Shown: piece after piece, positions 48,076 to 55,824 of the stretch | Layout of the letters: the number at the start of each line of letters is the position of its first letter | How positions within the stretch are numbered: position 1 is the first letter of the stretch | Assembly (NCBI RefSeq): GCF_015352985.1 | Contig: NZ_JACYXF010000022.1 | Location: 25,445 to 89,444 of the forward strand | Reading direction: 5' to 3' | Length of the DNA stretch: 64,000 bases | DNA from: Noviherbaspirillum malthae | Lineage (GTDB): Bacteria; Pseudomonadota; Gammaproteobacteria; Burkholderiales; Burkholderiaceae_D | Notes under the pieces: model-generated | Told to the model about the DNA's origin: nothing | Database searches by the model: none | The model's input: the letters and a program-made list of their open reading frames with translations, nothing else | Made by a program: the position numbers and the translations under genes

Positions 48076-49305
48076 TCAGCGCGGAATCCAGCGGAACAGG
48101 AAACGGGCTTTGACCATGGCCCAGCACGTCAGCAGCATGCCGGCATGGATTGCGGTATTGACCCAGACATCATTCATGGCTGGCAGCGGGGTATTCGAAA
48201 TGAGCAGGATCAGATAGATATGCATGAAAAACACATACATCGATTCCTGTCCGAGTGGAATAAAGAGCCAGCCCAGCCAGCGTTCGACCGGTCTCCAGGT
48301 CACGGTCAGCAATGCGAATAGGCTGATCAGCAGCACCAGGTTATTCAGCAGCCTGCCGGGACCCAGATTGTATTTGAGGAAGAAGCCGCGGTACCACTGC
48401 ATGAAAGTATCCGGCGCAATGAAGGAGGCGACTGCCCAGTCCGGCAGGCTGGGAAGCGGATGATTCAGCGAAAAGGCTGCGAACAGGATGGACATGAGGA
48501 TGCATAGCGCAAGCGCCACTCGTCCGGCGGCGGTGCGGAAGAACTGCACGATGGCGTGCTTATGGTAGCCGGCCACGATGCCATGCACGAAGATCAGCTG
48601 CCATGCCAGCAGCGGGAATGCATATTCGAACTGCGCCCCGGTGATGCGCAGTTCGGCGGTGCCTGACTCCGATTCCAGTGCAAGGTAATTGATCAGATAA
48701 ACGGCCCAGCTAAGGACGAGCAATGAACCGGTCCGGCCACGATGGATGGCGGCGAAGATCAGCGGAGTAAGCAGGAAAAGCACCACGTACAGGCCAACGA
48801 CCTGGAACTGGTCCGGGACCGCTTTGAGGAGCAGCACCTCGAAAAACGTCAGCACACCGTTTTCCACCGGGGGATAAAGCTCGTAGCGCTGGCCGCTGGC
48901 GGGGTCGGTAAAGCCCGTAAGAGCAGAGGTATCAAGTCCCGGGGCCAGACGCAGCAGGGCGATCGATCCTGCAACAATCACAGCCAGCTTGTAGAGTGTC
49001 CATGCGCGCCGAAAAAGCTTGATGCTGCAAGGACCGAGGCCTTCGCTCTTGAGCTTCTTGCCGTAGACCGCGCCGGTAACCACTCCGGCCAGGATGATGA
49101 AGGTTTCCGCAGACGACACCACGCCGATGCGCTCCCAAGCGACCAGGGCGAACCACGACTGGTAGCGGAAATGGGTGGTGAACAGCAATACGAAGACGAG
49201 GCCGCGCATGAAGTCGATGCGCAGATCGCGCGTGCCACCCGTGTCGGCATACCGCCAGGGATGGTGGGCGAAGCGGAGTGGCAAGGCGGCGGCGTTTGCA
49301 CTCAA
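48076..49305 (-). CDS. OpgC-type membrane acyltransferase
   Basis: 409-residue polytopic membrane protein of the OpgC family, related to acyltransferase-3, which adds succinyl groups to osmoregulated periplasmic glucans. It opens with RDLRIDFMRGLVFVLLFTTHF, the OpgC signature, has about ten helices, and ends with a WLGWLFIPLGQESMYVFFMH block. The start is TTG 49305 with a GGGGAAATCA upstream. E. coli opgG/opgH are absent here, so the acceptor is more likely the glucan of this cluster. It is read in the same direction as the GH16 gene. Confidence 0.85.
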   Translation of the reverse strand: MSANAAALPLRFAHHPWRYADTGGTRDLRIDFMRGLVFVLLFTTHFRYQSWFALVAWERIGVVSSAETFIILAGVVTGAVYGKKLKSEGLGPCSIKLFRRAWTLYKLAVIVAGSIALLRLAPGLDTSALTGFTDPASGQRYELYPPVENGVLTFFEVLLLKAVPDQFQVVGLYVVLFLLTPLIFAAIHRGRTGSLLVLSWAVYLINYLALESESGTAELRITGAQFEYAFPLLAWQLIFVHGIVAGYHKHAIVQFFRTAAGRVALALCILMSILFAAFSLNHPLPSLPDWAVASFIAPDTFMQWYRGFFLKYNLGPGRLLNNLVLLISLFALLTVTWRPVERWLGWLFIPLGQESMYVFFMHIYLILLISNTPLPAMNDVWVNTAIHAGMLLTCWAMVKARFLFRWIPR

Positions 49306-49522
49306 ATGATTTCCCCGATTTATTTTTCGACTCTAGCGGCGGCCAGCGCAGAATTCATGATCAACACAATGCCTGCTGTATATTGCTCTTGTATTCATGA
49401 GCTGTTTTGGACAAGACCCGCTTCAGGGAAAATAATTCCTGGCCAGTCAAACCATCAGCAGCGCACACAAGCACGCAGAGCACCTTGCCTGTGCCCGCAG
49501 GGAAGCGCACCGGAGGCAGCAG

Positions 49523-49650
49523 GGTCCGGACTTCTGCTCATCCCTGCAGGGCTGGTGCAAGATACAAGGACGGGTGAGCGGCAAAGGCAGTCTGCATTTC
49601 CATGCCGCATCCAGGGCGTGCATGGATCATGGCGCACGTGAACGGTTTCT
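49523..49650 (+). pseudogene. Degenerate paralogue fragment of the SH3-like protein at 29626
   Basis: Within the 470-bp gap 49306-49774, the + frame reads PDFCSSLQGW, then GRVSGKGSLHFHAAS and ARERF, aligning with GFCVTADSK, GRVVGKGRLHFHTAPEPGCQ and RNRF of the 162-residue protein at 29626. DNA is also similar: 49577-49609 against 29906-29937 differ at only a few positions. No start codon with a ribosome-binding site precedes it and similarity ends soon after. It looks like a decayed duplicate. The rest of the gap holds nothing I recognise. Confidence 0.45.
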
Positions 49651-49774
49651 TTCCGCTCGAGTCTATCGTTATATTTCTAACAATTTCCATATTAATGGTT
49701 CTTAAGGCAAGGGATCACATCGGCCATGGCCGTTCGTCGGACAGCGGCGGCGGGTGCATTGATGGAGCTTGAAC

Positions 49775-50578
49775 ATGAATAAGGTCGAACTTGATCAGCA
49801 GCTGAAGAGATGGGCGCGGCTGGGTTACAGCGCCAGAGGCGTAATTTACCTGGTGATCGGCGGCCTTGCGCTGCTGGCTGCCCTGGGCGAGCGAGGAGGC
49901 AAGACTACCGATTCGAAAGGAGCCGTTCTTAAACTCCTCGAGCAGCCTTTTGGGAGCGTATTGATTTTCCTCCTCATTGTCGGCCTGCTTGGTTATTCCA
50001 CCTGGCGTCTGATCCAATGTTTCAAGGATCCCGACGGACATGGATCGACAGGCAAAGGTCTCGCTGTACGTTTCGGTTTGCTTGTCAGCGCTGTCACGCA
50101 TCTCTTGTTGGCCGCCTGGGCCGCCAAGCTATTGATGGGCAACGGAGACGGTTCTTCACATAGCGCAGGAAGCAGTTTCCTGACGACGGACCTGGGTCAG
50201 ATCGCCCTCGGCATTGCCGGAATCGGCGTGATCGCAACGGGCTTTGCGCACATCTATAAAGGCGTTACCGCCCGCTTTGAGAGATACATGACTATTCCTG
50301 CCGACAAGCGGAATTGGGCAAGACCCGTTTGCCAGTTCGGATTGATCGCCCGAGGCGTGGTGTGGCTGATCATCGGATGGTTGTTCATAAAGGGAGCGTG
50401 GTTGGCCAAAGGTGGTGAAATAGAAGGAACCGCCGAGGCACTGCAAGTGCTTCGCGAGCAGTCCTATGGCCCGTGGTTACTGGGTATCGTCGCGGCCGGG
50501 CTATTCGCCTTCGGCGTCTATTGTCTTATGGAAGCAGCGTATCGCCGGATAAATACTTCGATCGCAGGCTCTCGGTAA
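49775..50578 (+). CDS. DUF1206 membrane protein
   Basis: 267-residue inner-membrane protein with six helices in three two-helix repeats, each opening with a LGYSARGVIYLVIGGLAL-like motif (residues 15-32, about 95-110, and FGLIARGVVWLIIGWLF near 190-206), the DUF1206 signature. ATG 49775 has GATGGAG upstream. Function is unknown; homologues are often stress-linked. It does not overlap neighbours and probably forms its own transcript. Confidence 0.88.
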   Translation: MNKVELDQQLKRWARLGYSARGVIYLVIGGLALLAALGERGGKTTDSKGAVLKLLEQPFGSVLIFLLIVGLLGYSTWRLIQCFKDPDGHGSTGKGLAVRFGLLVSAVTHLLLAAWAAKLLMGNGDGSSHSAGSSFLTTDLGQIALGIAGIGVIATGFAHIYKGVTARFERYMTIPADKRNWARPVCQFGLIARGVVWLIIGWLFIKGAWLAKGGEIEGTAEALQVLREQSYGPWLLGIVAAGLFAFGVYCLMEAAYRRINTSIAGSR

Positions 50579-51022
50579 GAACAGTGGATGGAAGGCCCGC
50601 AAGGGAACAGATTGGCGCTTTCGTTCCTGCTGATGCAGTTCACAACGTTGGCGTGAACAAGTGTGCTTGCCTGCGTGCGGCGAATGCCGTCAAGGCAACT
50701 TCATCAATCCTGATTATTAGCAGATACCTGATTCAGGCTGGCGGCAGATATTTTACGATCCCACTGGCTTCGAATTGGATCTCTTCCTTGCCTTTTCACC
50801 GAAGGCTCTCGAACCGATCAGTTCGGCGTGCTCAGATGTTGCCGGGCCAGCCGCTGAGGGAAGAGAGCAGGGCAGTGTTCGGTGGCATATCCGAAGCTTT
50901 TTCTTTTTCAGCAGGCAGCATTTGATGCGGCGTATGGCCACATCGTTGCCGCGAGGCGGTGCGATGGGAACACGACGAGCAGCATCCCAAGAACATTTAC
51001 GGACGCCGAAGGTCTCATCACT
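50579..51022. other. Intergenic stretch before a micro-ORF, nothing recognised
   Basis: About 440 bp with several short frames, none with a good ribosome-binding site or familiar sequence. A run at 50900-50910 (TTTTTCTTTTTC) is pyrimidine-rich but not preceded by a clear hairpin. Confidence 0.4.
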
Positions 51023-51097
51023 ATGAAAAACGGAAGACTCCTCATCTGGATTGCCATCATTCTCTTGCTGGCTGCCTTGATCTTCAGCTATTGGTGA
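51023..51097 (+). CDS. Possible 24-residue membrane micro-protein
   Basis: ATG 51023 opens a frame of 24 residues that is nearly all one hydrophobic helix (MKNGRLLIWIAIILLLAALI, ending FSYW). A basic/polar N-terminus before the helix is typical of small membrane proteins. The ribosome-binding site is weak (GAAGGTCTC). No homologue is recognised. Confidence 0.35.
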   Translation: MKNGRLLIWIAIILLLAALIFSYW

Positions 51098-51126
51098 TTT
51101 CGGCATATCGGAAACGGCCGATCCGA

Positions 51127-51612
51127 TTACCTCAAATTCCAGACTCTCGGCGGCATGGCGACTATTTCCGAAGCACCCGGATAATTCGGCGGCACGTTGA
51201 ACGCGCTGATACGCACATCAAGACGACCTTCGGAAAGTCTTCTTGTGTCGAAATCCAGCCAGGCCAATTCTCCATCCGGAGATACATTAAATACGCCAAG
51301 CTTCGGAGTATAGCCGCTGGCAGGCAGCAATTCGACGTTGACCATGCCCCTGCCTCGTACCTCAAGCCGGACAATGCCGCTGACGAACGCGCCGGGCGGC
51401 GGTGCCATCGTCACCCGCGCCGCAAACGGTAGGCCATGCCTGTAACCATGCCGGTTAAAGGATTCATCGTCCTGACGATCCCGATAGCGGCCATGCTTGT
51501 CCGGTCCGCTATAGTCGGCGTAGCCGCCGTGGGCGAGGGTTGGAACGGCGGTTAACAGCACTACAGAACCTGTAATCAATCCCGCTGCGATGGTAAGAGT
51601 TTTTTTCATCAT
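51127..51612 (-). CDS. Exported hypothetical protein
   Basis: Exported protein of about 161 aa. Its Sec signal peptide is MMKKTLTIAAGLITGSVVLL, with cleavage probably after TLAHG; MDVNMMKK (51624) is an alternative start. A polar His/Arg/Asp-rich linker is followed by a beta-rich domain: ARVTMAPPPGAFVSGIVRLEVRG, GVFNVSPDGELAWLDFDTRRLSEGRLDVRISAFNVPP. That domain resembles Ig-like accessory folds. Function is unknown. Its 3' end converges on the micro-ORF. Confidence 0.7.
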   Translation of the reverse strand: MMKKTLTIAAGLITGSVVLLTAVPTLAHGGYADYSGPDKHGRYRDRQDDESFNRHGYRHGLPFAARVTMAPPPGAFVSGIVRLEVRGRGMVNVELLPASGYTPKLGVFNVSPDGELAWLDFDTRRLSEGRLDVRISAFNVPPNYPGASEIVAMPPRVWNLR

Positions 51613-51905
51613 GTTGACATCCATGTTTGCGGCTGCCATTAAACATCGGGAGGGCAAATCGCACCAACGCAAATCGGTAATGGTCGTCACAAAATGTTTC
51701 AGCACGACCGGCGGTCATGCAGGTTTCACATGTGCAGTTTTCTGCAAGAATGCTCTGGACAGCGGCACCAAGCTATTGGCCTGCAGGTTAAGTACCTACT
51801 GGTACTGTATTAAATCCGGAGATCGAGATTAATTCCGCAGCCTGACGTGAGAAAGGCTGACAGTGCGGCGATTTCCGGCAAAGGCGCCTTGTTCGAACGA
51901 GCTTC

Positions 51906-52330
51906 GCAGCAGGACATGAGCCAACATACCGGGGTCATCCAAGCTCGGATGGCCCGCAGCAGTCGTAGCCAGCAACATCGCGTTCGAGGGCGGCCTTGTG
52001 TGTTTTTTCCGCCGCCTGTGGCGTGACTTCCCCGTGTACATGAACTTCATAAGCTTGATGCCACCAGCAGAAGGCAAAGGCACAGCACACCCGCGTCCAA
52101 TGTCGACGGATGGCGCGATAAGCTCCCACCTTGAAGTCAGCCCAACTCATCCTTCACCTGCTTGTAACTCTGCTCGATCCAACCACGCAATCCGTAGAAG
52201 CGCACGACATCCACAGGGGCGCCTGCTTCTGGGACAGAGTTTTGGTGAGATACCAGGTGTTCCGATCTGGTAGAGTGCGGCGGTCAGTAGTCGCGCAGAT
52301 GGCACGTTACCAGCATAGCCCTCAATCATC
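51906..52330 (-). pseudogene. Transposase remnant (IS701/IS4-like DDE), multiply frameshifted
   Basis: The minus strand carries transposase pieces in three frames: EGYAGNVPSARLLTAAL; then RNTWYLTKTLSQKQAP; then PVDVVRFYGLRGWIEQSYKQ (IEQ..K with the catalytic Glu); then WADFKVGAYRAIRRHWTRV and CCAFAFCWWH. Joined, these match the C-terminal third of IS701-family DDE transposases. At least two frameshifts and the loss of the N-terminal two thirds make it non-functional. No terminal inverted repeat is visible. The IS3 element begins about 85 bp to its right. Confidence 0.7.
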
Positions 52331-52455
52331 CCATTTCAACACGTTACCCGTATGAGCGCCGGAGTGGTCGGCCACATACCAGTCGGAAGAAAAAGTGAGG
52401 TAGCCTGACATCCGTGGACACTCCCGTTTGATAAACTGAGTCAAAGGGAGAAAGC

Positions 52456-52773
52456 ATGACGAGAACAAATCTGAGGACTTATACGCCTGAGTTTCGCGGG
52501 GAGGCGGTGAAGTTGGTATTGGAACAAGGGCTGTCGCTAGAAGAGGCGGCGCAGCGCCTGTCCATCCCCAAAGGAACGCTGTCGAACTGGGTCATGGCAG
52601 CCAAGCGCGGAACAACAGCGGCAGCGGCGCCGGGCAGTCGAAGCGTGGCCGATCTGGAAGCAGAGGTTGCCCGATTACGCAAGGAACTGGCCACGGAGCG
52701 CATGGAGAAGGAAGTGTTAAAAAAGGCCACCGCGTACTTTGCCAGGGAGTCGCTGCCCGGTACGCGCAATTGA
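52456..52773 (+). CDS. IS3-family transposase OrfA
   Basis: 105-residue DNA-binding protein: a homeodomain-like helix-turn-helix (YTPEFRGEAVKLVLEQGLSL, IPKGTLSNWV) followed by a leucine-zipper-like segment (VADLEAEVARLRKELATERM). OrfA binds the terminal repeats and represses transposition when made alone. A slippery heptamer at 52719-52725 near its 3' end allows production of OrfAB. The ribosome-binding site is AAAGGGAG. Confidence 0.92.
   Translation: MTRTNLRTYTPEFRGEAVKLVLEQGLSLEEAAQRLSIPKGTLSNWVMAAKRGTTAAAAPGSRSVADLEAEVARLRKELATERMEKEVLKKATAYFARESLPGTRN
52719..52725 (+). promoter_or_regulatory. Programmed -1 frameshift site A-AAA-AAG
   Basis: Heptamer in frame with orfA (TTA AAA AAG). 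Slipping one base back joins the frame of orfB, which is open from here, and would make the fused OrfAB transposase. This is the classical IS3-family arrangement. Confidence 0.8.
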
Positions 52774-53627
52774 ATAAGATGCGGCTCGACTATCCGGTGG
52801 CGTTGCTGTGTCGAGTTTTTGAGGTGTCGCGTAGCGGCTTTTATGCCTGGCTGACACACAAGCCATCACCACGCCAGCAAGGCGACGAACGGTTGAAAGT
52901 AGCAATCAAGGCAGTACACCGGCAGAGCCGCGAAACCTATGGCGTACGGCGAATGCAGCCGGAACTCAAGGCACAAGGGTTTGTTGCCGGCCGTGATCGC
53001 ATCGCCCGACTGCGGCGGGAACTGGGTATGCGCTGCAAGCAAAAACGCAAATTCAAGGCCACGACCGATTCGCGGCATGACTTCCCAATTGCACCGAACT
53101 TGCTTGAGCAGACTTTTAACCCGACACGTCCAAATGAAGTGTACGTCACCGATATCACTTACATCTCCACTGGCGAAGGCTGGCTTTACCTGGCCGGGGT
53201 CAAGGACGTGTTCACCTGCGAGATTGTGGGTTATGCCATGGGAGATCGAATGACGCAGGCGCTGACCGCCCAGGCGTTATGGCGAGCAGTCGCAAACAAG
53301 CGGCCGCCTGCAGGTGTGATCCATCATTCCGATCGCGGCGCCCAATATTGTGCTCATGACTACCGCAAGCTGGTTGAGCAGTTCGGCATGTACGCCTCGA
53401 TGTCGCGCAAGGGAAACTGCTTTGACAACGCGCCGATGGAAAGCTTCTGGGGCAGCCTGAAAAACGAAATGGTCCATCACCAGCGTTACGAGACGCGTGC
53501 TCATGGCGAGGCAGCCATCAAAGAATATATCGAAATCTTTTACAACCGCCAGCGGCGTCATTCACGCCTTGGCTACCAACCGCCGGCAGTGTTTGCTGAA
53601 GCCTTCATACACTTGCAGGCCGCCTGA
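52770..53627 (+). CDS. IS3-family transposase OrfB (DDE catalytic part)
   Basis: The frame contains the HTH_21-like start region (FEVSRSGFYAWL), then the integrase core: first Asp in YVTDITYI, second Asp in HHSDRGAQY and Glu in NAPMESFWGSLKNE, the full DDE triad, ending RLGYQPPAVF. It is normally made as a -1 fusion with OrfA; the TTG at 52770 is simply the first possible start and overlaps the orfA stop. No frameshift or stop interrupts it, so it may be active. Confidence 0.93.
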   Translation: MNKMRLDYPVALLCRVFEVSRSGFYAWLTHKPSPRQQGDERLKVAIKAVHRQSRETYGVRRMQPELKAQGFVAGRDRIARLRRELGMRCKQKRKFKATTDSRHDFPIAPNLLEQTFNPTRPNEVYVTDITYISTGEGWLYLAGVKDVFTCEIVGYAMGDRMTQALTAQALWRAVANKRPPAGVIHHSDRGAQYCAHDYRKLVEQFGMYASMSRKGNCFDNAPMESFWGSLKNEMVHHQRYETRAHGEAAIKEYIEIFYNRQRRHSRLGYQPPAVFAEAFIHLQAA

Positions 53628-53649
53628 GACGTGAGTGTCCATCATTGAC

Positions 53650-53881
53650 AGTACACCTCAAAAGCCCGCCGGAGATGACACGCGTCGCGCACCATGTTGA
53701 TCACTTGGGTGTACACCTGCATCGTCGATAGGTCTGCATTCCCAAGCCCCCCTGCACGCTCTGGATGTCATAGCCGGCCCGATGAAGTGGGTTGCACAGT
53801 TACACCTGAAGCCGACGTGCAGCTCAATGCCCGCTTAGTCAGTTTCGCAGCCAATCCCGCCGGCTTCACTGCGCGTTGATC
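53650..53881 (-). pseudogene. Tyrosine recombinase (integrase) C-terminal relic
   Basis: On the minus strand, two frames together read PLHRAGYDIQSVQGGLG and, after a one-base shift, NADLSTMQVYTQVINMV, closely following the integrase C-terminus (LL..GYDIRTVQ.LLGH.D.STTMIYTHV.N) with the active-site Tyr in QVYTQV. Upstream CATHFI recalls the FATHLL box, again out of frame. The catalytic Arg/His boxes are not intact. It is a decayed phage or integron-type integrase next to the IS3 element. Confidence 0.65.
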
Positions 53882-53927
53882 TCTTCCTGTAAATCAATTG
53901 CCTCCCGAAGCAGAGCGCCAGTTTGCC

Positions 53928-55568
53928 TTACTCAACGCGCCTGGCGCCTGCATGAATGGAGCAACTCCCCAAATGTGTATTGATAACTTCTGTCAGGCGT
54001 TCAATCGGAACAGGCTTTACAAGATGGAGATCAAAGCCTGCTTCGCGTGCTCGGATGCTGGCATCCTCCGAACCGTAGCCTGTCACGGCAATCATCTTCA
54101 TATGAGAAGTGCGTGCATCCGCCCGCAGCCGTTGAGCGACTTCATAGCCGTCAATGCCCGGAAGGCCGATATCAATAAGTGCAATGGAGGGGACTTCAGC
54201 AAACGCCGTCTGTATGCCGGAAATACCATCCGAGGCGGTGACGACCTGATGTCCAAGCGATGTTAGTAAGACGGTAGTAATCTCCCGGCTGTCGTCATTG
54301 TCATCGATCAACAAGATGCGGCACGCGGCCGGTGTGACATGTATCGCCGGCGTCTCGCTGATGACAGCCGAGGCAGCAATTCTGGGAAGACGAACGACAA
54401 AGACACTGCCTTTGTCCTTGCTGTTGCTATCGGCAGTCACTGTTCCGCCATGAAGGGTCACCAGCTGGCGTACCAGTGCCAGTCCGATGCCCAAGCCGCC
54501 TTGCGGTCGGTCGAGCGACTGCTCGCCCTGCACGAATATATTGAAAATCTGCGACAACAACTCGGCAGACATGCCGATCCCGGTATCACGTACTGAAAGA
54601 ATGACTTCATCAGCTTCCTGCTTCACTTCGACCGCGATATGGCCGCCCGCTGGTGTGTACTTCAATGCGTTGTCCAGCAGATTCGTGACGATCTGCTCCA
54701 TCCTCGATGGATCAGCATCAACCGGGCCTGGCTCCACTTGCACATTTAGCACATGCTGGTGTGTGCGACCCGAAGCCGCAAGGGTTTCCACGCAGGTTTG
54801 AACTAAATGCGACAGGTCGACCGGACGCTTGGATAGAACAATCTTTCCCGCCATGACCCGGCCTAAATCGAGCAGGTCCTCGACAATTCGCGTCAGCTGG
54901 CCAGTTTGACGCTGAATGATCTTCAGCGCATTACTGCTCTGTTGTGGGCTAATTCCATCAAAACCGAGTAGTGTTGCGGCCGTGCTGACTGCTGCCAGCG
55001 GATTGCGAATCTCATGGCCGAGCATGGCCAGGAATTCCTCCGCGGACTTTGTTTTTTCCTCCGCGATCTTGCGCTTTCCGATTTCCGCTTCAAGGCGGCT
55101 ATTGATCGCCGTGAGCTCCTGCGCGCGCTGGTCCAGAACTTCTGCCTGATGCTTCAGCTTCAGCTTCTGCCGAGCCAAGGCGACAAAGACAGAAAGTTTT
55201 GCTTTGAGGACTTGGGGAATGATTGGGGTGAACAAATAATCTGCGGCACCTTGCTCATAGCCCTTGAGCCGGTTCATTTCATCGGCGAGATAGGCCGTTA
55301 CAAAGATGATCGGGGTTGATGCGGACGCCTTGCGAGAATGGATGGCTTCCGCCGTTTCGAAACCATTCATATCCGGCATGTTCACGTCTAGCAGAATGAC
55401 TGCAAAATCATTCTTCAGAACCTGGCGCAGCGCTTCCTCACCGGAACGGGCCGACAGGACTTCAAAAGACAGTTCATCCGTCCATTGAGTAAGCAATCCG
55501 ACGAGGCCGATCAGGCTGCCTGGGTCGTCATTGACGACGAGGATCTTGGGAAGGCTTGCGTTGAACAC
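53928..55568 (-). CDS. REC-HK-REC hybrid kinase
   Basis: 546 aa, soluble. REC1 (residues 8-125) has Asp61 in LLDVNMPD, but the conserved Lys of the KP motif is Thr (YLFTPI instead of YLFKP), which may lock or weaken signalling. A coiled coil is followed by HisKA with LGHEIRNPL (His185), HATPase_c (NLLDNALKYTP, DTGIGM, GGLGIGLALV) and REC2 with Asp466 in IDIGLPGIDG. It is divergent from the giant HAMP kinase with 256 bp between, a layout often seen for co-regulated phosphorelay partners. Confidence 0.9.
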   Translation of the reverse strand: MFNASLPKILVVNDDPGSLIGLVGLLTQWTDELSFEVLSARSGEEALRQVLKNDFAVILLDVNMPDMNGFETAEAIHSRKASASTPIIFVTAYLADEMNRLKGYEQGAADYLFTPIIPQVLKAKLSVFVALARQKLKLKHQAEVLDQRAQELTAINSRLEAEIGKRKIAEEKTKSAEEFLAMLGHEIRNPLAAVSTAATLLGFDGISPQQSSNALKIIQRQTGQLTRIVEDLLDLGRVMAGKIVLSKRPVDLSHLVQTCVETLAASGRTHQHVLNVQVEPGPVDADPSRMEQIVTNLLDNALKYTPAGGHIAVEVKQEADEVILSVRDTGIGMSAELLSQIFNIFVQGEQSLDRPQGGLGIGLALVRQLVTLHGGTVTADSNSKDKGSVFVVRLPRIAASAVISETPAIHVTPAACRILLIDDNDDSREITTVLLTSLGHQVVTASDGISGIQTAFAEVPSIALIDIGLPGIDGYEVAQRLRADARTSHMKMIAVTGYGSEDASIRAREAGFDLHLVKPVPIERLTEVINTHLGSCSIHAGARRVE

Positions 55569-55824
55569 GATAGGTTTCGCTAAGTGAGCTAGAAAGTCCC
55601 AGGCAGTAGCATAATTGACGCAATGCCAACGCGAAGGCAGGTTATTCTAAAGTCGGACTGATATATCGCCTGTGTTGCAAGCGAGAAAAGCTCTGCATTC
55701 TAATCCAGGCCAAGCATCTACGTCACTCTCTACCTTTCGAAGCACAAGTCACATCGTAGTACTTGCAGCGGTGAATGACAGCGCCCAGAATATCGCAACC
55801 CAATTCTAATCGGCAAATCCAAAC

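Larger units (their letters stand above)
52415..53641 (+). mobile_element. IS3-family insertion sequence (complete-looking)
   Basis: The element spans imperfect terminal repeats: TGGACACTCCCGTTT at 52415 and, on the opposite strand, TGGACACTCACGTCT ending at 53641. It contains orfA and orfB in the relative frame expected for -1 frameshifting. I see no flanking direct repeat (ATCCG left, TCATT right), so it may be old or have inserted into other mobile debris. Size, about 1.23 kb, is normal for IS3 relatives. Confidence 0.85.
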
